A stretch of 64,000 nucleotides of DNA from Methylibium sp. Root1272 (GCF_001425905.1 NZ_LMDY01000002.1:1-64000), one strand, 5' to 3'; numbered from the stretch's first letter, positions 30,747 to 39,954 are shown. A program made the numbers and translations. The notes: generated from the sequence alone by a model not told the origin.

Positions 30747-32810
30747 TCACACCTCTTCCCCGACGTGCGCCGCCGCCAGCGCCTGCTGCACGCCCGCCGG
30801 CGCCGCCTGGTAGTGGCTGAAGCGCAGGATGTAGCGTCCCTGGCCGCCGGTCAGCGCATGGAGGCGCGACTGGTAGTTCGCCAGTTCCGACAAGGGCAGC
30901 AGCGCCCGCACCACCATCTGCCCCGGTCGGGCCGCGTTGCTGCCGATCACCTGCCCGCGTCGTGATGCCAGGTCGCCGGTCAGGTCGCCCATGTGGGTCT
31001 CGGGGGCGGTGATCTCCACGTCGACCACCGGCTCCAGCACGATCGGCTGTGCCGCGCGTGCCGCGGCGACGAAGGCCTTGCGCGCCGCGGTCACGAACGC
31101 GATCTCCTTGCTGTCGACGCTGTGGTGCTTGCCGTCGTGCACCACCACGCGCACGTCGAGCACCGGGTAGCCGGCGATCACGCCTTCGGCCATGGCCTGG
31201 CGCACGCCCTTCTCGACCGCCGGCATGAAGCTCGACGGGATCGCGCCACCCTTCACGGCGTCGATGAACTCGAAGCCGGCCCCGCGCGGCAGCGGCTCGA
31301 TGCGCAGGTGCACTTCGCCGAACTGCCCGGCGCCGCCGGTCTGCTTCTTGTGGCGGTGCTGGCCGGCGGCCGGCGCGGTGACGGTCTCGCGGTACGCGAT
31401 CCGCGGTGGTCGGGTCGTCACCTCGAGTCGGTGCAATTCACGCAGGCGCATCAGCAGCGCCCGCAGGTGCAGCTCGCCCAGGCCCCAGACCACCGTCTCG
31501 TGCGTCGCCGCGACCTGTTCGATGCGCAGGCATGGGTCTTCGGCCACCAGCTTCTGCAGGATGTCCCACACCCGTTGCTCGTCCCCATGGCGCTGCGGCT
31601 CGATGGCCAGGCCGTGCACCGGCACCGGAAAGTCGAGCGGCGCCAGGTGGATGTGGTCGTCCTCGGCAGCGTCGTGCAGCACCGCGTCGAAGTGGATGTC
31701 GTCGACCTTGGCCACTGCGCACAGTTCTCCCGGCCCAGCCCGTTCCACCTCGATCAGGCTCTTGCCCTGCAACAGGAACAGGTGCCCGACCTTGAAAGGC
31801 TTGCGGCCATCGCCCACGTAGAGCTGGCTGTCGCTGGTGACGGTGCCTTGGTGGATGCGGAAGATGCCGAGCTTGCCGACGTACGGATCGACGGTCAGCT
31901 TGAACACGTGCGCCAGCACGTGCAGTGCCGGGTCGGGCCGCGCGGTGATGGGCGTCGCCTGCGCGCCCTCGCCGCGCAGGAAGCGCGGCGGGTTGCCTTC
32001 GGCCGGGTTCGGCATGAGTGCGGTGAGGATGTCGAGCAGTTCGCTCACGCCGGCGCCGTGGCGGGCAGAGACGAAGCAGATCGGGATCAGGTGCCCCTCG
32101 CGCAGCGCCTGTTCGAGCGGCGCGTGCAGTTCGCGCGGATCGACGTCGCCGCTCTCCAGGTAGCGCTCGACGAGCGCCGCATCGATCTCCACCACCTGCT
32201 CGACCAGCGCGCGGTGGGCCGCGGCGACCGAGGAGAAGTCCGCTTCGTGCCCGGCCGCGGCCTCGGGGCGGAAGAAGCAGTCGACCACCTCGCTGCCTCC
32301 GCGCGCCGGCAGGTTCAGCGGCAGGCATTCCTTGCCGAAGGTGGCGCGCAACTGCTCGACCAGCGCCGCCAGATCGACATCCTGCGCGTCGATCTTGTTG
32401 ACGATCACGAGCCGGCACAGGCCGCGGCTTGCGGCCGTTTCCATCAGGCGCTGCGTGCCGGCGTCCACGCCGCTGGCGGCATCGATCAAGATCGCGGCAG
32501 TCTCGACGGCCTCCAGCGCTGCCAGCGCCGGTCCGCTGAAGTCAGGATGGCCGGGGGCGTCGATGAGATGGATGCGCGTGTCGCGGTGCCGCAGGTGCAC
32601 GAGCGAGGTGTTCAGCGAATGCTGGAACTGTCGTTCCAGCGGGTCGTGATCGCTGACGGTGCTGCCGCGCTCCACGCTGCCGGGGACACCGATCGCCCCG
32701 GCCCGGTGCAGCAGCGCCTCGACGAGCGTGGTCTTGCCGGCAGCGACGGCGCCGATCAGGGCGACCGTGCGGATCGCGTGCGGGTCCAGTGCGTTCATCC
32801 CCTGCGGCAT
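30747..32810 (-). CDS. Elongation factor G paralogue (EF-G-like GTPase)
   Basis: 687 residues from ATG 32810, set by AAGGAGAG six bases upstream. GTPase motifs GAVAAGKTT, DAPGHPDF and NKID are intact. Domains II-V follow; domain IV includes the QHRHKKQTGGAGQFGEVHLR segment typical of EF-G. The canonical fusA normally lies in the str operon just upstream of tuf, outside the window, so this divergent copy is likely the second, EF-G II-like factor of unknown special role. It stands alone between the pilin operon and a lipoprotein gene. Confidence 0.85.
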   Translation of the reverse strand: MPQGMNALDPHAIRTVALIGAVAAGKTTLVEALLHRAGAIGVPGSVERGSTVSDHDPLERQFQHSLNTSLVHLRHRDTRIHLIDAPGHPDFSGPALAALEAVETAAILIDAASGVDAGTQRLMETAASRGLCRLVIVNKIDAQDVDLAALVEQLRATFGKECLPLNLPARGGSEVVDCFFRPEAAAGHEADFSSVAAAHRALVEQVVEIDAALVERYLESGDVDPRELHAPLEQALREGHLIPICFVSARHGAGVSELLDILTALMPNPAEGNPPRFLRGEGAQATPITARPDPALHVLAHVFKLTVDPYVGKLGIFRIHQGTVTSDSQLYVGDGRKPFKVGHLFLLQGKSLIEVERAGPGELCAVAKVDDIHFDAVLHDAAEDDHIHLAPLDFPVPVHGLAIEPQRHGDEQRVWDILQKLVAEDPCLRIEQVAATHETVVWGLGELHLRALLMRLRELHRLEVTTRPPRIAYRETVTAPAAGQHRHKKQTGGAGQFGEVHLRIEPLPRGAGFEFIDAVKGGAIPSSFMPAVEKGVRQAMAEGVIAGYPVLDVRVVVHDGKHHSVDSKEIAFVTAARKAFVAAARAAQPIVLEPVVDVEITAPETHMGDLTGDLASRRGQVIGSNAARPGQMVVRALLPLSELANYQSRLHALTGGQGRYILRFSHYQAAPAGVQQALAAAHVGEEV

Positions 32811-33074
32811 GGCACTCTCCTTCGGCCGGATCGGCATCGAGTGGGATGGCCCGAGCGTAGAAGATCGATCGGCAAGCCACAAGCGGGCCATGGAACTTTG
32901 TGTGCGGCCGTCGGCTCATCTCCAGGGCGACATCGGGCGGGTGCCACAGACTTCACGCTTGATCGGGCCCTAGCGCGTTGGAGGCCCGCAGACGCGGGAG
33001 GACATCTGTCCTTGCGCGCGCTGGAAGCCACTAAGATCGCATGCTGACCCCTATCGAGACGGAACCATCACACC

Positions 33075-33896
33075 ATGCTCAAAGCGCTCTCCAAGTTGAA
33101 CCCTGAGGCTCGTGTCGTTACGCTGGCGGCTTGTGGCCTGGTCGTTTTGTTGACCGCATGCGGCGGTGGCGGCGGCGGTGGCGGTGGCGGTGATTCGGGA
33201 ACGAATGCTCCACCGCGGCCGGCGGCGGGCCTCAGTGATCCGTCCTTGACCCTGCAGCAGAATCAACCGACGGCCATTTCGTTGGCGCAGGAGATGGTGC
33301 TCACCTATCAGCTCTCCGACGAGGCAGCTGCCGCACAGCAACTGGTCGAAATGGCACCCGGCGTGCTCGACGCGTCCACTTCGCCCTATGCTTGCCCGGG
33401 CGGAAGCGGCACCATCACGTTCGCGACGAACGGTGCGGGTTTCAACTACACCTACAACGCGTGCGCCAACGCCGGCTACGCCTTCACCGGCAGCAGCGTC
33501 ATTTCTCCAACCGTGGTATCGAGCACGGTGACCGAATACGACCTCGACTTCAGTAACGTGACCGTGACGGGCACGAACGCGCCGAACACGGCCTTGACGG
33601 GCTCTTCGGTTTGCACGCCGGGAACGAGCAGCGTGTCGTGCATCACCACCCTCGGGGGCTACGTGTGGGGCAACGACGCGAGCTACAGCGCTGGCCTTGC
33701 GAACGGTAGCCACCAGTGCGACTGTGGCAATGGCACATGGAACGTGCTGTTCGACGACTTCGGCGCGACCTCTGGCGCTGCCTATGTCTATGCGAGCAAT
33801 GGCGAGGCCTCGGTCACGCGGTTGAGTGCCAACACCTTCCGTGTCGTTCTCACCGTCAACGGCGTCACGACGACCTACGACGTCACGACGACCTGA
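33075..33896 (+). CDS. Putative lipoprotein with poly-Gly linker
   Basis: 273 residues. Signal peptide with lipobox LTAC (Cys29 by my count), then ten consecutive glycines and a Ser/Pro stretch, then a compact domain with cysteine pairs (SPYACPGG, YNACANAG, SSVCTPG, SCITT, QCDCGNG). The predicted location is the outer membrane, facing the periplasm or outside. I do not recognise the fold. It is divergent from the EF-G paralogue and convergent with amn. Confidence 0.75.
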   Translation: MLKALSKLNPEARVVTLAACGLVVLLTACGGGGGGGGGGDSGTNAPPRPAAGLSDPSLTLQQNQPTAISLAQEMVLTYQLSDEAAAAQQLVEMAPGVLDASTSPYACPGGSGTITFATNGAGFNYTYNACANAGYAFTGSSVISPTVVSSTVTEYDLDFSNVTVTGTNAPNTALTGSSVCTPGTSSVSCITTLGGYVWGNDASYSAGLANGSHQCDCGNGTWNVLFDDFGATSGAAYVYASNGEASVTRLSANTFRVVLTVNGVTTTYDVTTT

Positions 33897-33912
33897 CCCC
33901 TCGACCTCGCTG

Positions 33913-33958
33913 GAGCGCTGGGCACCTCGAGCGTCGGGGCTCCGCCGCCCCAGCGCTC
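33913..33958. terminator. Inverted repeat between converging genes
   Basis: gagcgctggg (33913-33922) and cccagcgctc (33949-33958), with 26 nt between, which themselves can fold. It spans the gap between the lipoprotein gene and the end of amn. No T-tract; role as bidirectional terminator is inferred. Confidence 0.4.
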
Positions 33959-35519
33959 ACTGAAACGCCACCTCCGCAAAGCTCCTCAGCTTGCGGCTGT
34001 GCAGCTGGTCGATGCCGTTGCGCCGCAGCAGCTCGACCGCCCGCAACCCGATGCGCAGGTGCTGGTTCACGCGCTCGCGGTAGAAGTGGTTGGCCATGCC
34101 GGGCAGCTTGATCTCGCCGTGCAGCGGCTTGTCGCTCACGCACAGCAGCGTGCCGTAGGGCACGCGGAAGCGGAAGCCGTTGGCGGCGATGGTGGCGCTC
34201 TCCATGTCGAGCGCGATCGCACGGCTCTGGCTGAAGCGGCGTTCCGGCGTGCTGTGGCTGTGGTGAAAGGGCAGCAGCTCCCAGTTGCGGTTGTCGGTGC
34301 TGGCGACGGTGCCGGTGCGCATCACGCGCTTGAGTTCGCTGCGCTCGAGCTGGGTCACGTCGGCCACCGCGGCTTCCAGCGCCACCTGGATCTCCGCCAG
34401 AGGCGGGATCGGCACCCACAGCGGCAACTCCTCGTCGAGCACATGGTCCTCGCGCACATAGCCGTGGGCCAGCACGTAGTCGCCGAGTTGCTGCGTGGTG
34501 CGCAGGCCGGCGCAGTGGCCCAGCATGATCCAGGCGTGCGGGCGCAGCACGGCGATGTGGTCGGTGATGGTCTTGGCGTTGCTGGGGCCCACGCCGATGT
34601 TCACCATCGTGATGCCGGCGCGGTCGTGGCGCACCAGGTGGTAGGCGGGCATCTGCGGCAGCCGCGGCGGCGGCGTACCCAGAAAGTCGCCGGCCTCCAG
34701 CGTGCAGCCGCTGCGCCGCATCACCACGTTGCCGGGCTCGACGAAGGCCACGTAGCCGTCGTCCTGCCCGTCGCCGCTGCCACCCTCGAACAGCGAGGCC
34801 TGGCCGCGGGGCAGGTGCATCAGTTCGTGGCCGAGCTTGATGAACTCGTCGATGTAGAACTGGTAGTTCGTGAACAGCACGAAGTTCTGGAAATGTTCTG
34901 GCGTGGTGCCGGTGTAGTGGCGCAGCCGGTGCAGCGAGTAGTCGACGCGCGCCGCGGTGAACAGCGCCAGCGGGTGCACCGCCGCGCCGCTGGCGTCGGG
35001 CGCCGGTTCGTGCGTGCCGTTGGCGATGCCGTCGTCCATCGCGCCCAGGTCGGGCAGGTCGAACAGGTCGCGCATCAGCGTGCGCCGTTCGGGCGTCAGC
35101 GTGCCCTCCACATGGTCGTGCTCGGCGAACGAGAAGTGCACCGGGATCGGCTGCGTGCTGCTGCCGATCTCCAGCGCGACGCCGTGGTTGCGCAGCAGCA
35201 GGCGAAACTGCTCGAGGTAGTAGTCACCGAACAGATCGGGCCTCGTCAGCGTGGTCTCGTAGCGGCCCGGGCCGGCGACGAAGCCGTAGGCGAGCGGCGT
35301 GTCGGCCCGCGCCACGGTGTCGACGTGGACGGCCACGCGGGGGTAGCAGGCGCGCACCCGCTGCGGGAAGTCCTCGCCTGCCAGGAAGCGCTGCAGGTGG
35401 TCGCGCAGCCGCGCCAGACTGGCGTCGTAGAGGCCGCGCGCGGCGTCGAGGGCGGCCTGCGCATCGGTGTAGCGCCGAGGGCCGTCGTCCGGGGGAGGCG
35501 TCGTCGTTGTCGTCGTCAT
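33957..35519 (-). CDS. amn: AMP nucleosidase
   Basis: 520 residues from ATG 35519, just after a stretch of Thr codons; an ORF continuing to 36080 runs into the divergent MFS gene and is rejected. The C-terminal phosphorylase-like domain has VNIGVGPSNAKTITDHIAVL and IMLGHCAGLR; the N-terminal AMN-specific domain contains PIPVHFSFAEHDHVEGTL. The enzyme splits AMP into adenine and ribose 5-phosphate and balances purine pools. Confidence 0.92.
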   Translation of the reverse strand: MTTTTTTPPPDDGPRRYTDAQAALDAARGLYDASLARLRDHLQRFLAGEDFPQRVRACYPRVAVHVDTVARADTPLAYGFVAGPGRYETTLTRPDLFGDYYLEQFRLLLRNHGVALEIGSSTQPIPVHFSFAEHDHVEGTLTPERRTLMRDLFDLPDLGAMDDGIANGTHEPAPDASGAAVHPLALFTAARVDYSLHRLRHYTGTTPEHFQNFVLFTNYQFYIDEFIKLGHELMHLPRGQASLFEGGSGDGQDDGYVAFVEPGNVVMRRSGCTLEAGDFLGTPPPRLPQMPAYHLVRHDRAGITMVNIGVGPSNAKTITDHIAVLRPHAWIMLGHCAGLRTTQQLGDYVLAHGYVREDHVLDEELPLWVPIPPLAEIQVALEAAVADVTQLERSELKRVMRTGTVASTDNRNWELLPFHHSHSTPERRFSQSRAIALDMESATIAANGFRFRVPYGTLLCVSDKPLHGEIKLPGMANHFYRERVNQHLRIGLRAVELLRRNGIDQLHSRKLRSFAEVAFQ

Positions 35520-35621
35520 GACGGCATTCTGCGGCCTGAGCGAGGCGACGTCTGTGGCGTGTCGCCTCCGTCCGTCTGCGAGCGGGTCGACGCCGGCCCG
35601 ACCGTGTAATAAGGTCGCGCC

Positions 35622-36803
35622 ATGCCGATCGCTCCCCGCCACGTGCTGCCGGTCATCGTGGCCGCCCAGTTCGCGAGCACCTCGCTGTGGTTCGCCGTCA
35701 ACGCCGTGATGCCCGACCTGCAGCACGCGCTCGGGCTGGCGCCGGCGGCCGTCGGTTCCCTGACCTCTGCGGTGCAACTGGGCTTCATCGCCGGCACGCT
35801 GGTGTTCGCGCTGGGATCGGTAGCCGACCGCCACTCGCCGCGGCTCGTGTTCCTGCTGTGCGCGATCGCAGGCGCGCTGTGCAACGCCGCTCCCGTGGCC
35901 TGGCCGCCCGGCGCGCTGGACCTGCCGACGCTGTGGGTGCTGCGGGCCTTGACCGGCTTCGCCCTTGCCGGCATCTACCCGGTGGGCATGAAGATCGCCG
36001 CGGGCTGGTACCCGCAGGGGCTCGGCCGCGCGTTGGGTTGGTTGATCGGCGCGCTGGTGCTGGGCACGGCGTCGCCGCACGCGCTACGGGCCATGGGTGC
36101 GCACTGGCCGTGGCAGCAGGTGATGCTGGGGGTGTCGACGCTCGCGGTGCTGGGCGGATGGATGGTGTGGCGGTGGGTGCCCGAAAGCGACCATCTGCCG
36201 CGGTCCACGCGCCTGCAGTGGCGCGCCTTCGGTGCCGTGCTGGTGGATCGCCGGCTGCGCGCGCCGGTGCTCGGCTACTTCGGTCACATGTGGGAGCTCT
36301 ACACGCTGTGGGTGCTGCTGCCGGCGCTGCTGGCCACGCGGCTCCACGGGGCCGCCATCTCGGTGGGTGCGTTCGCTGTCATCGGCGCAGGCGCGATCGG
36401 GTGCGTCGCGGGTGGCTGGCTGGCGCAGCGCCACGGCAGTGCGCGCGTGGCCGCGATGCAACTGGCGCTGAGCGGCCTGTGCTGCGTGCTGACGCCGCTC
36501 GCGATGGCCGCACCCGATGCGGTGTTCGCGGCCTGGCTGCTGGTGTGGGGCATCAGCGTGGCGGGTGATTCGCCGCAGTTCTCGGCGCTGACGGCGACGC
36601 ATGCCCCGCGCGAGGCGGTCGGCAGCGTGCTGACGCTGGTCAACTGCATCGGCTTCTCGATCTCGATCCTGAGCATCCAGGGCTTCGTGGCGCTGGCGCA
36701 GCACTACGATCTTTCGCTGCTGCTGCCGTGGCTCGGTCTCGGGCCGCTGCTCGGCCTGTGGGGCCTGCGGCCCTTGCTGGTCCGCGATGGTTCGCCGCGC
36801 TGA
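35622..36803 (+). CDS. MFS transporter
   Basis: 393 residues with about twelve membrane helices and the A-like loop ALGSVADRHSPR between helices 2 and 3. The N-terminus (VIVAAQFASTSLWFAVNAVMPDLQ) resembles the CynX/NimT-like branch of MFS. Divergent from amn. Substrate unknown. Confidence 0.85.
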   Translation: MPIAPRHVLPVIVAAQFASTSLWFAVNAVMPDLQHALGLAPAAVGSLTSAVQLGFIAGTLVFALGSVADRHSPRLVFLLCAIAGALCNAAPVAWPPGALDLPTLWVLRALTGFALAGIYPVGMKIAAGWYPQGLGRALGWLIGALVLGTASPHALRAMGAHWPWQQVMLGVSTLAVLGGWMVWRWVPESDHLPRSTRLQWRAFGAVLVDRRLRAPVLGYFGHMWELYTLWVLLPALLATRLHGAAISVGAFAVIGAGAIGCVAGGWLAQRHGSARVAAMQLALSGLCCVLTPLAMAAPDAVFAAWLLVWGISVAGDSPQFSALTATHAPREAVGSVLTLVNCIGFSISILSIQGFVALAQHYDLSLLLPWLGLGPLLGLWGLRPLLVRDGSPR

Positions 36804-36824
36804 GGCCTCCCGCGGCTGCGGTCT

Positions 36825-37742
36825 TCAGTCTTCCCACTCCAGCTCGGCGTAGGCCGCGGTCACGTTGCGGGCGTGAAAGACGTCCAGCAGCCTCCAGTCG
36901 GGCCGATCGGGGGCGATGCGGGCCACCGCCTGCGGCAGCGTCAGCCCGGCCTTGAGGGCCGCGCGCACATCGGACTGCAGCCGGGTCAGGTAGGCCTGCT
37001 CGGCATCGAGCGCCGCCGGCCAGGCCCGGCTCGGCGCGCCGTGGCCCGGCACGACGGTGACGATGCCCTGCCAACCGCGCAGTTGCGCCAGCGCCGCCAG
37101 CCAGCCCTTGAGCCGCCCGTCGACCACCGGCGTGTGGTCGACGAACAGCAGGTCGCCGAGGAAGAGCGTGCCGCTGGTCTCGTCCAGCACGCTGAGGTCG
37201 GCATCGGTGTGGGCAGTCGGCCAGGCGCGCAGGCTGAGGCGACGCCCGCCGAGGTCGAGTTCGAGCGTGTCGTCGACCAGCCGGGTCGGGGGCACGATGC
37301 GGGCGCCGTCGGCGAAGTCGGCACCGAAGTCGCGCTTCAGCGCGTTCAGGTAGAACGGTCCGCGTGCAGCCAGCGCGGCCGGCAGGCGCCGGTGGCCGAC
37401 GAACTGCGGTGCCGCCTGATCGGCCGGCCGCGCGGCATCCGCGAACACGCTGTTGCCGAGCACATGGTCCGGGTGCGCGTGGGTGTTGATCACGTAGCAC
37501 ACCGGCAGCGGCGTCACGTTCCGCACGGCGGCCAGCAGGCGCTGGCCGACCGCCGCGCTGCCGCCCGTGTCGATGACGGCAACGCAGCGACTGCCGACCA
37601 CGATGCCGCTGTTCGAGACATCACCCTGGTTGGTGGCGCCCCAGTCTTCCAGCACGCCGCGGTGCAGGTAGACGCCCGGAGCGATGGGATCGAGCGCCGC
37701 CGCGCGGACTGCGCAGACGGACGCGCCGGCCAGCAGCACCAC
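36825..37742 (-). CDS. Periplasmic metallo-beta-lactamase-fold hydrolase (quinoprotein-associated, SoxH-like)
   Basis: 305 residues if read from GTG 37742. Zinc ligands HAHPDH (His88, His90, Asp92, His93) and downstream TAHTDADL and VPGHGAP are intact. It resembles the metallohydrolases that travel with PQQ-dependent dehydrogenases ('quinoprotein relay system' proteins). The start is odd: the upstream gene's end carries AAGGAG, and the in-frame stretch after its TAG reads like an Arg-rich signal peptide n-region, but no ATG/GTG/TTG lies there before 37742. From 37742 the signal peptide would be unusually short (about 16 residues). It ends the xox operon. Confidence 0.8.
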   Translation of the reverse strand: MVLLAGASVCAVRAAALDPIAPGVYLHRGVLEDWGATNQGDVSNSGIVVGSRCVAVIDTGGSAAVGQRLLAAVRNVTPLPVCYVINTHAHPDHVLGNSVFADAARPADQAAPQFVGHRRLPAALAARGPFYLNALKRDFGADFADGARIVPPTRLVDDTLELDLGGRRLSLRAWPTAHTDADLSVLDETSGTLFLGDLLFVDHTPVVDGRLKGWLAALAQLRGWQGIVTVVPGHGAPSRAWPAALDAEQAYLTRLQSDVRAALKAGLTLPQAVARIAPDRPDWRLLDVFHARNVTAAYAELEWED

Positions 37743-37814
37743 CGCTGCACGGCGCAGCGCGCGGCGGACTCCGTGGGATGACCGTCGCGCCGGCCGGCTC
37801 CGCGCAAAGACGGC

Positions 37815-38213
37815 CTACTCCTTGATGCCGACGTCGAAGAAGCAGCTCTTGCGCGCGGCCGCCTGCAGTTCACGGAAGCGCTTGATCTCGACCTGCATCG
37901 CCTCGACGTCCCGGATGCTGTTGCCACGCTCGCCGCCCATGCTGTTGGCATTGGTGGCGGTGCTCATGGTCGTGAAGTCGTCGAAGGAGATCTGGCTCGC
38001 CAGCTTGTCCAGCACGCAGGAGCACTTGTTGAGCATCTCGTAGTGGTGCCCGGGGTTCTGCTTCATGCATTCCTGGACGTACACCACGCGATCGGCGGTC
38101 GGGTAGTCGTGCGCAGCGGCGGGCGTCGCGGCGACGGACAGCAGAGCGCAGGCCGCAGCGGCCGACCGCAGCGAGGCCGGGCGACGCAGGGAGGAGAGGA
38201 GTTTCATGGGCAT
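37815..38213 (-). CDS. Secreted Cys4 protein of unknown function in the xox cluster
   Basis: 132 residues. ATG 38213 overlaps the preceding stop (TGATG); a second ATG lies two codons on. Signal peptide to about Ala34 (VAATPAAAHDYP). The mature part has four cysteines (49, 64, 66, 124): ECMKQNPGHHYEMLNKCSC is the core, with a CxC pair. All-helical look, no heme motif. The spacing suggests disulfides or a metal site. I do not recognise the family; conserved placement after xoxFGJ genes would be the key test. Confidence 0.75.
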   Translation of the reverse strand: MPMKLLSSLRRPASLRSAAAACALLSVAATPAAAHDYPTADRVVYVQECMKQNPGHHYEMLNKCSCVLDKLASQISFDDFTTMSTATNANSMGGERGNSIRDVEAMQVEIKRFRELQAAARKSCFFDVGIKE

Positions 38214-38935
38214 CACTTCTTGCTGGGTTGCTTGTCGACGGCCACCGGGCCGGCGAGGGTCATGACTTCCTCGAGCACCGGCGCGTCGCTCGGCAGCGCG
38301 CCGGGGAGTGCGGTCCGCACCTGGTACACGCCGCCGGGCACACCGCTGGCCAGCACGAAGGTATAGCGCTTCTGCGCATACTTCTCGAAGCGGGCGCGCA
38401 GCGGATCGCTTTCGTATGGGTTGAGACTCACCTCCTGCGCATCGACCTCCCGGCCGTCGTAGCTGACCTTGGTGTCGCGCACCTTCGCCTCGTCGACCAT
38501 CGTCATGCGGATGCGCTTGCGGAAGTAGCCCGACTTGCCCTTGGTCAGGCGCTCCATCTCGCGGATGTCGCGCTCGAGGAAGTACAGGATCACCGGGTTG
38601 GCCTGGGCCTCCTCGATCTCCGGCAACTTCATCTTGCGTTCGCCGCTGAGGAAACTGCCCTGCACCGTGCAGCACACCTTGCCCTTGCGTTTCACGTCGA
38701 TGCGCACCTCGTCCTCGAAGCCCGGCTCGAGCGAGCCCGATTTCACGAAGGTGTAGCGTATCGAGGCGGGGGCCTTGACGTTGGCCAGTTGGTGCTCGAC
38801 GAACACCAGTTTCTCCGCGCGCGAGAACTCGCTCGGATCGGCGGCGAGGGTGGGAAGCGTCGTCGTGCAGACGATCGCCGACAGCAGCAGCGTGGCGAGA
38901 GCGCTGCGCTGGAAGGGGGCTTGCGCCGGAATCAT
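38213..38935 (-). CDS. Secreted protein of unknown function in the xox cluster
   Basis: 240 residues. ATG 38935 overlaps the protease stop (ATGA). Signal peptide through about LPTLAADP. The mature part has beta-rich sequence, a vicinal Cys88-Cys89 pair (GKVCCTVQG) and a basic centre (GKSGYFRKRIRMTMVDE). A vicinal cysteine pair is also a feature of PQQ methanol dehydrogenases, which may be chance. No known domain is visible to me. Coupled translation to both neighbours implies a joint function. Confidence 0.75.
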   Translation of the reverse strand: MIPAQAPFQRSALATLLLSAIVCTTTLPTLAADPSEFSRAEKLVFVEHQLANVKAPASIRYTFVKSGSLEPGFEDEVRIDVKRKGKVCCTVQGSFLSGERKMKLPEIEEAQANPVILYFLERDIREMERLTKGKSGYFRKRIRMTMVDEAKVRDTKVSYDGREVDAQEVSLNPYESDPLRARFEKYAQKRYTFVLASGVPGGVYQVRTALPGALPSDAPVLEEVMTLAGPVAVDKQPSKK

Positions 38936-39954
38936 GGTTTCTCCAGTTCGGCCGCGAGTTCGCGGGCCTGTTTCGGGTCGAGCGTGGCGAGGCGCGCCAC
39001 GGCATGTCGTGATTCGCGCAACTGGCCCTGCCGCTTGTAGGCCTGGGCGAGCCGAGCCCAGCTGCGGTCGTAGTTCGGATCGATCTCCACGCTGCGCCGG
39101 AAGGCGCGGATGGAGGGCTCGGGTTGGTGCAGGGCCTCGAACGCGACGCCGAGCACGTAGGGCGCCTCCGGATCGTCGCCGATCTCCTGCTGCCAGCGTT
39201 CGGCGAGCTCGGCGAGGGCGGTCCACCGCTGGCTTTGCTCGAGCGCGGCCGCCTGCAGGAAGTAGGGCTGCTCGGCGTCCGGCTGTTCCCAGAAGCTCTT
39301 GCCGGGCAGTGGGGCCACGGCGTTGTAGGGCAGCTCGTCGTTCAACTGCGCGAGCAGCCAGTCGGCCGGCGCGGCGAAGTAGTGCTTGGCGCCGCCGCGC
39401 AGCCGGAAGGTCAGAATGCCCACCAGCGCGCCGTCCGCATTGAACAGGCCGCCGCCGCTCGCGCCGGAGCTGAACCAGTTGCTGCTCTGCACGATCTGGC
39501 TGCCGGACCAGCGGTGCAACGCCACCACGTCACCCTCGCTGAGCTGGATGCCCACGCCGCCGGTGTAGCCCATGGCCAGCACCTGCTGACCGGGCTGCAG
39601 CGTCGCCGCGCGTGCGATCGTGACGGCATCGCCCTCCAGTCGCGGCACTCGCAGCAGGCACAGGTCGCGCAGCATGTCGGCGGCCTGCAGGTTGGCCCTC
39701 CAGCGCACGCCACCCTTGACCACCTGTACGCGTTCGGCATGGCGCGTCACATGGCAATTGGTCACCACCTTGCCGGGGCCGACGATCACGCCGGAACCCA
39801 GCTGGAAGCCCCCCGACGGGCTGACGGCCTCGATCTTCACCACGCTCGGCGCGAGCCGGATCAGGGCGGCCCGGTCGATGTCGGCCCGCACGTCGAGCGG
39901 CAGGCCGAGGCCCAGCAGCAAACCCGCTGCGAGGAGGTGGGGAATCCGACGCAT
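38932..39954 (-). CDS. Secreted trypsin-like serine protease with TPR domain
   Basis: 340 residues. Signal peptide (1-24, LLAAGLLLGLGLPLDVRA). Chymotrypsin-fold protease at about 30-210 with catalytic His68 (TNCHVT), Asp97 (LRDLCLL) and Ser166 (SSGASGGGLF), all present, so it should be active. TPR-like repeats follow from about 220 (PEAPYVLGVAFEAL, DPNYDRSWARLAQAYKRQG). There is no PDZ domain, unlike DegP. It starts 37 nt after xoxJ. A role in quality control or activation of the dehydrogenase is inferred. Confidence 0.85.
   Translation of the reverse strand: MRRIPHLLAAGLLLGLGLPLDVRADIDRAALIRLAPSVVKIEAVSPSGGFQLGSGVIVGPGKVVTNCHVTRHAERVQVVKGGVRWRANLQAADMLRDLCLLRVPRLEGDAVTIARAATLQPGQQVLAMGYTGGVGIQLSEGDVVALHRWSGSQIVQSSNWFSSGASGGGLFNADGALVGILTFRLRGGAKHYFAAPADWLLAQLNDELPYNAVAPLPGKSFWEQPDAEQPYFLQAAALEQSQRWTALAELAERWQQEIGDDPEAPYVLGVAFEALHQPEPSIRAFRRSVEIDPNYDRSWARLAQAYKRQGQLRESRHAVARLATLDPKQARELAAELEKP

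Noticed and set aside
31438-32418. 326-codon frame inside the EF-G paralogue
   Set aside because: Same strand but a different frame from the GTPase, and without motifs.
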